A stretch of 64,000 bases of DNA from Microbacterium halotolerans. Lineage in GTDB: Bacteria; Actinomycetota; Actinomycetes; Actinomycetales; Microbacteriaceae. The position numbers and the translations under genes are program-made. This document shows positions 8,383-14,884 of the stretch, piece by piece (the stretch's first letter is position 1; the number at the start of each line of letters is the position of its first letter). The stretch spans positions 1-64,000 of the forward strand of contig NZ_KZ984052.1 in NCBI RefSeq assembly GCF_003569805.1, written 5' to 3'. The notes below the pieces were generated by a model, which saw nothing but the letters and a program-made list of their open reading frames with translations, had not been told where the DNA came from and searched no databases.

Positions 8383-9312
8383 GTGCCTGAGCTGCCGGAG
8401 GTCGAGGTCGTTCGCCACGGCCTGCAGCCCGCGATCGTGGGCGCCCGGATCGAGAGCGTCGAGGTCTTCGACTCCCGTGCGCTCACGCGTCATACCGGGT
8501 CGGCGGCCGACTTCGAGGCCCGACTCGTCGGCCGCGGCATGCGTGCTGCGGTGAGGCGGGGCAAGTTCCTGTGGCTGTCGCTCGATGCTCCGGACGGGGC
8601 GGTTCCTGCTGGGGGCGCTGCACCCGCGCATGAGGCGATCATGGTGCATCTCGGCATGAGCGGCCAGATGCTGCTGCGTGAGCCCGGTGCACCCGCCGAG
8701 CGCCACGAGCGGGTGCGATTCGCCATCCGGAATCCGGAGCACGGCGAGCTGGCGATCGTGTTCGCCGATCAGCGCACATTCGGCTCTCTCGCGGTCGACC
8801 CGCTGGTTCCCACGTCGGACAACGCGGCGGGTGGTTTCGGAGACGAGGCACCACTCGTACCGGCGCAGGCGGCGCACATCGGCCGCGACCCGCTTGACAC
8901 GGCATTCGATGAGCTGGCGTTCCGTTCGAGGCTGGCGCGTTCGTCATCCGGGATCAAACGCGTGATGCTCGACCAGACGGTCGCCAGCGGCATCGGCAAC
9001 ATCTACGCCGACGAGGCGCTCTGGGCGGCGCGTGTGCATCCGGAGACGGCGGCGCGCGATCTCTCCATCCGTGCGGCGAACCGTCTGCTCGCGGAGGTGC
9101 GCGCCGTGCTGCAGAAAGCACTCGCGGAGGGCGGCACGAGCTTCGACGCGCAGTATGTGAATGTGAACGGGCAGGCGGGCTACTTCGCGCACTCGCTCAA
9201 CGCGTACGGGCGTGGGGGAGCGCCGTGCCCGCGCTGCGGCGGCCCGATCCGGCGCGAGGCGTTCGCGAACCGCTCGAGCCACTTCTGTCCGAGGTGCCAG
9301 CGGAGGCGCTAG
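8383..9312 (+). CDS. mutM: Formamidopyrimidine-DNA glycosylase MutM (Fpg)
   Basis: Base-excision repair enzyme that removes 8-oxoguanine and formamidopyrimidines and nicks the abasic site. The start is decided by chemistry: the active enzyme needs Pro as first residue after Met removal, and only the GTG at 8383 gives (M)PELPEVEVV. The ATG two codons earlier would add Ser-Val, and a far upstream start would run into rnc. 309 residues. The helix-two-turn-helix region SGIGNIYADEALWAARVHP is intact, and the C-terminal zinc finger is CPRC-x16-CPRC. A second, decayed copy of this 3' end lies at 10975-11080 beyond hipBA. Confidence 0.94.
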   Translation: MPELPEVEVVRHGLQPAIVGARIESVEVFDSRALTRHTGSAADFEARLVGRGMRAAVRRGKFLWLSLDAPDGAVPAGGAAPAHEAIMVHLGMSGQMLLREPGAPAERHERVRFAIRNPEHGELAIVFADQRTFGSLAVDPLVPTSDNAAGGFGDEAPLVPAQAAHIGRDPLDTAFDELAFRSRLARSSSGIKRVMLDQTVASGIGNIYADEALWAARVHPETAARDLSIRAANRLLAEVRAVLQKALAEGGTSFDAQYVNVNGQAGYFAHSLNAYGRGGAPCPRCGGPIRREAFANRSSHFCPRCQRRR

Positions 9313-9343
9313 GCAATGCCTGGTGCTTGACGTCGCGCCTCGG

Positions 9344-10582
9344 TCACGCTTCTGCTCCCGAAGCCTTGAGTACGCTCTTCAGACGAGGCTGGATCGATTC
9401 GGCCATCATCGTGATCTCCTGCGTGCGGACGCCGTTCTTCAGCGCAGCGTCGCGCCAGCCGATCAGCGCTGCGGTGACGTTGCGCATCCTCTCCCGGGCC
9501 TGCGTTGCGTCGAGGCTGCACTCCTCCGCGAGGGCCAGCAGAGCCTCGGCCTCGTCGGGTTGCGTGTCTGCTCCCATGACCGATGTCGACCTCGCCCGCC
9601 ACAGATCCGGGCTCGGGTTCACGTCGAAGGTGGGGCTGAGGGTCCAGAAGCCACGGTCGGCGAGGAAGCCGTGGTTGCGCAGATGGTCGTCGGTGTTGCC
9701 CAATGCGACGCTCGCGACCACGCGGTCGAAGAGCTCGTGGTGGTCCGCCCGAGGGGAGAGCGAGAGGTCGCGGATCGCCTCGGCGATGTCGGCGTAGTCG
9801 CGGTGCTCGCCGTCGGCCCCGCCCAGCGCCGTCATGGCGCTGATGTACCCGATCCTCTGCCCCAGCTCGGTGCGGTCGAACCGGCGCAGGATCAGCACGC
9901 TGCGCCCGCCGACGCGGGTGAGCCTTCTGCGGGGCGTCCTGATCCCGGCGGCCTCCATCAGGTCGAGCGCCGTGGCCTCCCAGGCCATGACGTCCCACTG
10001 GTCGCTGCCGTGCGGGAACTTCGCGATCGCCAGCGATCCGTCTTCGAGGCGCACCGACGCCTTGGGGCGCGCACCGCCCAGTCCCGTCGTGCCTGTGTCC
10101 AGGAGCTGCTTGATCGCCAGGGCGGGATCGTCGTCGGAGGCGACCTCATCGGCCGCGCGCAGCAGCTCGGGCAGCGACACCAGCTGAGGGACGCTCGACG
10201 GCTTCCCCAGGAAGGCATCCTCCCCGGGGAGCCTGAAGCGCAGTGCTCCCTGGCGGGTGTCGTCGCTGACCCCGAGCAGGAAGTCGAGGTCGTCCAGCCG
10301 GCGCGGTGCCCGGCCCGCCTCGCGGGCGCGTCCGCGCTCGGCCTTCTCGATGAGGTTCCGGCCCCAGCGGTCCGGGGCGCTGTCGGCGAACGCGCGCACG
10401 AGCCCTGCCTGATGCTGGGATCCGGACACGAGCGGCAGAGCGGGGTCGATGCTCATGCCGCCGTCGGCGAGATAGCCGGCGTCGTACAGGAACGTCGTGG
10501 AGATCTGGCCCCGAGCCCGGGTGAAGTGCGCCCGGCCGACCAGCCTGGCATCGTCGCCCTCGAAGACCTCGACGGTGTTCAT
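9344..10582 (-). CDS. hipA: HipA-type serine/threonine kinase toxin
   Basis: Toxin kinase of a type II toxin-antitoxin pair. The E. coli member phosphorylates glutamyl-tRNA synthetase and induces persistence; the target here is unknown. 412 residues. The Gly-rich loop TTGLGGARPKAS is at 166-177. The kinase core NTDDHLRNHG (296-305) supplies the catalytic Asp299 and Asn303, and the metal-binding Asp320 sits in TFDVN. An N-terminal HipA_N-like domain spans about 1-120. ATG 10582 overlaps the hipB stop by 4 bp (ATGA), the expected antitoxin-then-toxin order. Convergent with mutM and flanked by a mutM 3'-end duplicate, so probably acquired. Confidence 0.92.
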   Translation of the reverse strand: MNTVEVFEGDDARLVGRAHFTRARGQISTTFLYDAGYLADGGMSIDPALPLVSGSQHQAGLVRAFADSAPDRWGRNLIEKAERGRAREAGRAPRRLDDLDFLLGVSDDTRQGALRFRLPGEDAFLGKPSSVPQLVSLPELLRAADEVASDDDPALAIKQLLDTGTTGLGGARPKASVRLEDGSLAIAKFPHGSDQWDVMAWEATALDLMEAAGIRTPRRRLTRVGGRSVLILRRFDRTELGQRIGYISAMTALGGADGEHRDYADIAEAIRDLSLSPRADHHELFDRVVASVALGNTDDHLRNHGFLADRGFWTLSPTFDVNPSPDLWRARSTSVMGADTQPDEAEALLALAEECSLDATQARERMRNVTAALIGWRDAALKNGVRTQEITMMAESIQPRLKSVLKASGAEA

Positions 10583-10866
10583 CGGGCCCTCTTCTTCGCG
10601 AGGCTCCCGGCCCGCAGCCGTCCGATGTCGCTGCTGAGCGGATCGATCGCGTCGACGGCCTGGTCGAGCGCGCCGAGAGCGCGCAGGACCTGCATGACGC
10701 TGCCGAAGCGCACGCCAGGATCTCCTGTCTCGATCTTGCGCAGGGTGTCGCGCGTGATGTCGGCGCGCTCTGCGACCTGCTGTGCGGTCAGGCCCAGCAC
10801 CATGCGCCAGCCGTGCACGTGCTCGCCGAACGTGCTGAGTTGACCGTCGATCTTGTACCCGGCCAT
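10579..10866 (-). CDS. hipB: HipB-type antitoxin, XRE-family HTH
   Basis: A 95-residue DNA-binding antitoxin that should bind HipA and autorepress the operon. The HTH spans about 28-48 (TAQQVAERADITRDTLRKIE), with the FGSVMQVLRALGAL helix of Cro/CI-type repressors following. The C-terminus is basic (LAKKRAR). ATG 10866 is chosen because AAGGAG lies five bases upstream; an in-frame GTG 15 bases earlier would put that site inside the coding region. Overlaps hipA by 4 bp. Confidence 0.92.
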   Translation of the reverse strand: MAGYKIDGQLSTFGEHVHGWRMVLGLTAQQVAERADITRDTLRKIETGDPGVRFGSVMQVLRALGALDQAVDAIDPLSSDIGRLRAGSLAKKRAR

Positions 10867-10883
10867 CGCGACTCCTTTCACAT

Positions 10884-10934
10884 ATGACGACGATACACAA
10901 CTTTACGCATTTATACGGCGAGTAACATCGTCAT
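10884..10934. promoter_or_regulatory. AT-rich hipBA promoter with ATGACGA/ATCGTCAT inverted repeat
   Basis: The 50 bp before hipB are clearly AT-richer than their surroundings. ATGACGAC at 10884 and ATCGTCAT at 10927 are near-perfect inverted copies flanking the likely promoter (TATAAA-like sequence between them), as expected for a HipB operator pair. No experimental support. Confidence 0.4.
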
Positions 10935-10974
10935 TTGAACTGCCATTCAATCGCGAGGCGAGTGGCGAATCGAC

Positions 10975-11080
10975 TGGCGGTACGTGAATGGAGTTCGTAC
11001 GGCGAGGCGGGTTGCTTCGCGCACTCGCTCAATAATGCCTACGGCCGCGACGGGGCGCCGTGCCCGCGGTGCGGGACGAT
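10975..11080 (+). pseudogene. Decayed duplicate of the mutM 3' end
   Basis: In one frame this reads EAGCFAHSLNNAYGRDGAPCPRCG, against QAGYFAHSLNAYGRGGAPCPRCGG in MutM. At DNA level ttcgcgcactcgctcaa and gcgccgtgcccgcg are identical in both. The upstream gtgaatg also matches. The copy has one extra codon (NN), lacks everything before the VNVNGQ region, and after the first CPRC loses the second zinc-finger half. It lies just beyond hipBA, on the same strand as mutM. Confidence 0.85.
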
Positions 11081-11177
11081 GCAGAGGCGGCGGAGGCTCT
11101 TGGCATCGGAAAGATGCGGGCGGACAGCACCCGATGGAGCCGCCGGGTGCCACGGGTGCTCCGCGTAGGTGAGTTCC

Positions 11178-11711
11178 CTAAAGGCTGAACGCCACCGCGA
11201 CGGCGATCACGACGAACACGACCAGTGCGCCGCCACCGCAGCCGATGGCCGCGATCGCGCCGTAGCCGAGACGTGAGACCCGTGCGCCCGAGGCTCGCAT
11301 CGCTGAGAGGAACTCGCCGCCGCCTCGCGCGCTGAAGGCGTTCGCGGCGGCGACCTGGTTCACACCGCGCCCGACGTCGCTGGCAACGCCGTAGCCGGGG
11401 TGGTGATGGGTGATGCCGCCGACGATGCCCATGCTCGTGAAACCGAGGGCGCGGCCCACCGCAGCCGGGTCGGCGAGGATCGGGTAGCTTCGACCACCGA
11501 CGGCCAGCGTGATGCGCTGCGCGGCGGACTTCACCGTGACCTCTTGTGCAGGCACGCTGAAATGCTGCGTCCAGCCGCCCGCTGCCGATGCGACCCAGAG
11601 TGTCACGATCCCTGCGCTCACGACCGCCTGCACGGGATACCAGGCCCCCGTCGTGGTGTCGCCCCAGGCCCCGGAGAACACTGCGTGCGGGTGCTGAAGC
11701 GGCATGGTCAC
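11178..11711 (-). CDS. Hypothetical protein with C-terminal membrane anchor
   Basis: 177 residues, not recognised. The first ~145 residues are soluble-looking with short beta-type strands (HAVFSGAWGDTTTGAWYPVQ, SVPAQEVTVKSAAQRITLAVGG, RSYPILADP), a TSMGIVGGITHHH segment, then a Gly/Ala-rich helix. The last ~25 residues (IGCGGGALVVFVVIAVAVAFSL) form a single membrane helix, giving a tail-anchored topology. GTG 11711 is preferred over ATG 11705 because TAGACT lies exactly 6 nt upstream. Stands alone between the mutM remnant and cofD. Confidence 0.75.
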   Translation of the reverse strand: MTMPLQHPHAVFSGAWGDTTTGAWYPVQAVVSAGIVTLWVASAAGGWTQHFSVPAQEVTVKSAAQRITLAVGGRSYPILADPAAVGRALGFTSMGIVGGITHHHPGYGVASDVGRGVNQVAAANAFSARGGGEFLSAMRASGARVSRLGYGAIAAIGCGGGALVVFVVIAVAVAFSL

Positions 11712-11717
11712 CGTACG

Positions 11718-11723
11718 AGTCTA
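11718..11723 (-). promoter_or_regulatory. -10 hexamer TAGACT, leaderless start of the 177-residue protein
   Basis: TAGACT on the minus strand ends six bases before the GTG at 11711. Confidence 0.5.
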
Positions 11724-11802
11724 TGACTTCGGCGGATCGGCGATCCGGCCGGAAGCCCGTGCCGTGTCGCCTCAGGCCCGCGGCGCTGCAGCCACCTCCG
11801 TA

Positions 11803-12774
11803 TCACCTGCTGAGTGAAGCAGCCAGCTCCAGCGCATCGTTCGCGAGCTGTGCCGACGTGTCGGGGTCGCGCATCCACAGCGGCACGGCGCGAGTCGTGA
11901 TCCCGGATGCCGTGAGCGGTTGAACAGCGTCGGCGTCGGCGTCGTCGACGAGCCAGCCGTCGAGCAGCGCACCCCGCGAGCGCACGCCGTAGTGCTCGGC
12001 GACGGCACGCGCTGAGGTCTCGATGCCCTCGATCGCGAGGCAGGTGTCGGCCATGCCGCGCACCACGGCGCCGCCGATGATGCCCGATACGCCCACGATG
12101 GGAGCGGCGGCATCGCCGAGGGCCTCGCGCATGCCTGGCACGGCGAGCACGGGATCGACGGAGACGATCGGGTTCGACGGCGCGATGAGGACGACGTCGG
12201 CCAGAGCTATGGAACCGAGCGCGCCCTCCGACGGTGCGGCGCTGTCGATGCCGTGCTGGGAGAAGCCGGTGGCGTCGCCGCCGGCGCGGAGGCGCACCCA
12301 CCATTCCTGGAAGTGGATGTCGCTGCCGTCGGCGAGGCGCACGTGCGTGTCGATCTCGTCGTCGGTGGCCGGATGCAGTGTGACGCCGAGCTCCCAGCGC
12401 GAACCGAGCCGACGGTACACCTCGGACACGGATGCGCCCTCACGCAGCCACGCTGTGCGGGCGATGTGCGTGCCGAGGTCGAGGTCACCCAGCGTGAACC
12501 AGTCCGGAGCCGTGCCCCATGCGGCGAGCTCTGCCGCAACACGCTCGGTCTCGCCGGCCCTGCCCCAGCCCCGAGAGGTGTCGTTCACACCGGCGAGCGC
12601 ATACAGCAGGCTGTCGTGATCGGGCGCGATCCGCAGGCCTGAGACCCACCAGTCGTCCGCCGTGTTGACGACCACGTCGATCCGGTGCTCCTCGTCGGAG
12701 CGCGCAGCCCATTCCCGCACCCCCGCGACGAACCGCGCACACCCGACACCGCCACCGACGACAACAATCCTCAT
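11803..12774 (-). CDS. cofD: 2-phospho-L-lactate transferase CofD
   Basis: Joins a phospho-lactate/enolpyruvyl-type group to the deazaflavin FO in coenzyme F420 synthesis. 323 residues, the family length. The N-terminal VVVGGGVGCARFVAGV nucleotide loop, VNTADDWWVSGLRIAPDHDSLLYALAG (substrate and metal region near 37-61) and the diagnostic IAPSNPIVSVDPVLAVPGMREAL segment (about 198-222) are present. Its presence means the organism likely makes F420, although cofC/cofE/fbiC are not in the window. Leaderless ATG with TAGCGT 6 nt upstream. Confidence 0.93.
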   Translation of the reverse strand: MRIVVVGGGVGCARFVAGVREWAARSDEEHRIDVVVNTADDWWVSGLRIAPDHDSLLYALAGVNDTSRGWGRAGETERVAAELAAWGTAPDWFTLGDLDLGTHIARTAWLREGASVSEVYRRLGSRWELGVTLHPATDDEIDTHVRLADGSDIHFQEWWVRLRAGGDATGFSQHGIDSAAPSEGALGSIALADVVLIAPSNPIVSVDPVLAVPGMREALGDAAAPIVGVSGIIGGAVVRGMADTCLAIEGIETSARAVAEHYGVRSRGALLDGWLVDDADADAVQPLTASGITTRAVPLWMRDPDTSAQLANDALELAASLSR

Positions 12775-12780
12775 CCCTTC

Positions 12781-12786
12781 ACGCTA
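12781..12786 (-). promoter_or_regulatory. -10 hexamer TAGCGT, leaderless start of cofD
   Basis: TAGCGT on the minus strand ends six bases before the cofD ATG at 12774. Confidence 0.5.
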
Positions 12787-12801
12787 TCCCGCGAAAGCCT
12801 G

Positions 12802-12826
12802 CGCATCTCGCGAGTGCCTATGGAAC
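12802..12826. repeat. Fragment mixing family A and family B repeat ends
   Basis: GCGCATCTCG (end of the 68-bp family A element) runs directly into GCGAGTGCCTA (start of the family B element), sharing the G at the junction. Neither element is complete. It occupies the gap between cofD and the CPBP protease gene. Confidence 0.45.
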
Positions 12827-12898
12827 TTCGAAGATCCGCTTGCACTCAGCTGCCTAAGACACGGTCACGCAACCGAGCTGGCTGCGTGCAGGGTCGGT

Positions 12899-13840
12899 TC
12901 AGCGCGAGCCGACTGGAAGGCCGACCGCGGAGGACGGTTCAGTGTCGTCACCGGAGTGTGGGGTGTAACCGCGTCGTTTCGCTCGCCACCAGATGAGCAC
13001 GGTGGCTGCGCCCATCGCGACCATCGGCAGGAGCAGCAGCGGCCCAGACGTGGCGGTCAACTCGTCCAACTCGCCGCTGAAGAGGATCGGCAGCGTGAGC
13101 GTTACGTTTCCGGTGGCGTGGGCCAGAACGCTCGCCTCCAGGCCGCCTGTCAGATGAGTCAGAAGCGAGAAGCACACGGCCACGAAGAGGTAGTAGGTCA
13201 GCGCCCACCCTGTGCTGGGGGCATGAAAGACGGTGAATCCAACGGAGGTGACGGCGATCGCGACGATGACGGCGACACCCTGACGTGAGAACAGGGCACC
13301 CACTGCCCGCATCAAGAGCCCGCGGAAAAGATACTCCTCACCAGCGGCCTGGAGGGGAATGGTAACGAGAGCGACCGCTGCGAGAACGAAGCTCGAAGGT
13401 GAGAAGACCGGAGACCCCACGGGAGAGAGACTCAGGGAGATCCCACTGAAGATGAGCCAAAGCGGGACGAAGATGAGCGCTACTTCGGCAAGCCATCGCC
13501 AACGGAATCGCCCGACCACTGAGGAGAGTCGACCCGGTCGCACACCGAAGGTCACCCACTGCAGGAGCCCGGCCACCGGAATCATCGATGCGATGAGGAG
13601 GTTCCCGCCGACCCACAGGCCGAGGGTGATCCGTGGATTCGCGGCGTCAAACGGCTCTTGCCCCAGCGCGGTGTCCGCGAAGGTCGCGACAGGCCCCATG
13701 GCGATGTAGGTGATGAAGGCGAAGACAAGAAAGGCGGCTGCAATGGCGACGAGACTGCGCCAGGGCGTCTTTCCTGTCCGAAGTGCTCGAACGTAGGAAG
13801 GATCTTTCTTCCGGGGCGGGAGATGTGAATTTCTTTGCAT
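12899..13840 (-). CDS. CPBP-family intramembrane metalloprotease
   Basis: A polytopic membrane protein (about 8 helices) of the CAAX-protease/bacteriocin-processing (ABI) family. The three conserved motifs are present: EEYLFRG, the paired glutamates and arginine; FTVFHAP with the metal-binding His; and VLAHATGN with the second His. Substrates of bacterial members are mostly unknown; some mature peptides or give bacteriocin immunity. The ATG at 13840 is preferred to one six codons upstream because a -10-like TGCAAT precedes it by 6 nt in a MerR-type promoter. The nearby small genes do not look like bacteriocin precursors. Base composition looks less GC-rich than its neighbours, consistent with transfer. 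Confidence 0.87.
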   Translation of the reverse strand: MQRNSHLPPRKKDPSYVRALRTGKTPWRSLVAIAAAFLVFAFITYIAMGPVATFADTALGQEPFDAANPRITLGLWVGGNLLIASMIPVAGLLQWVTFGVRPGRLSSVVGRFRWRWLAEVALIFVPLWLIFSGISLSLSPVGSPVFSPSSFVLAAVALVTIPLQAAGEEYLFRGLLMRAVGALFSRQGVAVIVAIAVTSVGFTVFHAPSTGWALTYYLFVAVCFSLLTHLTGGLEASVLAHATGNVTLTLPILFSGELDELTATSGPLLLLPMVAMGAATVLIWWRAKRRGYTPHSGDDTEPSSAVGLPVGSR

Positions 13841-13846
13841 GGGTTC

Positions 13847-13877
13847 ATTGCAGACCATGACGCCGCGTCATGGTCAA
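13847..13877 (-). promoter_or_regulatory. MerR-type promoter with perfect 23-bp dyad before CPBP gene
   Basis: On the minus strand TTGACC (13877-13872) and TGCAAT (13852-13847) are separated by 19 bp instead of 17. The inverted repeat GACCATGACGC-g-GCGTCATGGTC (13853-13875, 11-bp perfect arms) starts within the -35 and fills the spacer. This is the layout of promoters untwisted by MerR-family activators. The start codon follows the -10 by 6 nt. No MerR gene is adjacent. Confidence 0.5.
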
Positions 13878-13893
13878 GCCCCGGCATCCGGCT

Positions 13894-13971
13894 GCCCGCG
13901 AGTGCCTAGGAAGCTCGCGAGTGCCTACGGAAAAGCGTAGGCACTCGCGAAGAACGCAGGCGCTCGCGGGC
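13894..13971. repeat. Family B palindromic repeat, copy 1 (78 bp)
   Basis: Outer arms GCCCGCGAGTGCC and GGCGCTCGCGGGC pair over 78 bp. Inside, GCGAGTGCCTACG (13917-13929) and CGTAGGCACTCGC (13936-13948) form a perfect 13-bp stem with a 6-nt loop. It fills the gap between the CPBP gene and the 99-residue gene, one base before the latter's stop. Confidence 0.75.
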
Positions 13972-13972
13972 A

Positions 13973-14272
13973 TCAGCGGCCCGCGGGCTGCAGGAACACG
14001 CCGTGGACCAGCGCGCCCCGTGCGAGGGATTCGTCGGCGGCGTGCCTGGCGTAGAGCGGGGCGCGGGGGTCGTCAGCGAGCACCGAGATGTGCGGTGTGT
14101 GTGCGGCATCCGGTCGCGTGCTCCAGATGAGCATGGCGACGCCGATGCGCATGACGAGCCGGTCCACCAGGGTGGTCCGGGGTACACGATGGATGAGCTC
14201 GACGGCGCCGACAGCGGTGCTCGATTGTGCGCTGTCGACTGAGCGGGGGCGGACGGGGGCAGAAACGTTCAC
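13973..14272 (-). CDS. Small hypothetical protein, 99 residues
   Basis: Not recognised. A Ser/Pro/Arg N-terminus is followed by RTTLVDRLVMRIGVAMLIWSTRP (about 32-54), a single amphipathic or membrane helix, then a His/Ala/Arg-rich tail. GTG 14272 follows CTGGAG at a suitable distance. Small actinobacterial proteins of this general shape (basic, one RLxMRxGxAxLxW helix) are common, but I cannot assign a function. The frame ends two bases from a family B repeat. Confidence 0.5.
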   Translation of the reverse strand: MNVSAPVRPRSVDSAQSSTAVGAVELIHRVPRTTLVDRLVMRIGVAMLIWSTRPDAAHTPHISVLADDPRAPLYARHAADESLARGALVHGVFLQPAGR

Positions 14273-14884
14273 GATGAACTCCAGGATGGAAGAGATGAGA
14301 AAGGGGGAGAGGAGTGGCGGGGCGCGACGCGGTGATGGCGCGCAGATCCGGGGCGCACGGGCGTTCGCCCAGGGGGCTGAACCGGACGGCGGCCGCGCGT
14401 GGCACGAGGTGCAGAGCGGCGGGCCGGATGCGGTCAGCGGCGAAAAGGGCGAAGCCCGAGCGGCGCTGGCACGAAGCTCAGCGAGAGCTCAGAAGATGAC
14501 CCGGTAGAAGGGTCGGAAACGAGACTCTGACTAGCCCAGACGTCGTGAAGAGGTGCCAAAGGCCTGACGTCGGGCGAGACGCGCCGCGGGCAGAGCTGGG
14601 GCGGAAACCATGGCTGGATTATTCATCATGGTGTTCTCCTCTCAATACTCTGCGGGCGTGATGCCTGGAACAGACCTGACAGATGGAACACTATGGGGGT
14701 TCCTGGTGTGTCGTCAAGCGACGCGCTGGAGGACATCGGAACGCTGGGCGGCGCAATGCTGCGACGATGCTCGCGCTGGAACGGGCCGAGTCGAACTGCC
14801 GCGCCACTGCGGGGCTCTCCTCGCGCGAGCAATAGGCTGGAGCGAGATTTCGCGCGCGACCTGCGACGAAGGAGAGGAGGCCGG
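14273..14884. other. Gap of 612 bp: one possible small ORF, otherwise no gene
   Basis: The only translatable unit with a good ribosome-binding site is the 32-codon frame at 14531-14629. Bases 14273-14530 read as Arg/Pro/Ala-rich low-complexity sequence in every frame, and the last 200 bp lead into smc. No RNA gene or repeat was recognised. Confidence 0.6.
14531..14629 (-). CDS. Possible 32-residue peptide
   Basis: ATGATGAATAAT at 14629 is preceded by AGGAGAACACC, one of the best Shine-Dalgarno sequences in the region. The frame reads MMNNPAMVSAPALPAARLAR (20 of 32 residues) and ends in a basic RRLG before TAG. It has no signal peptide. It could be a leader peptide for the 99-residue gene 260 bp downstream, or a chance frame. 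Codon use is GC-rich and gives no decision. Confidence 0.3.
   Translation of the reverse strand: MMNNPAMVSAPALPAARLARRQAFGTSSRRLG

Noticed and set aside
12899..14629. Bacteriocin or lantibiotic locus around the CPBP protease
   Set aside because: The small genes have no leader or core-peptide pattern, no Cys-rich core, and no modification enzyme or exporter is adjacent.
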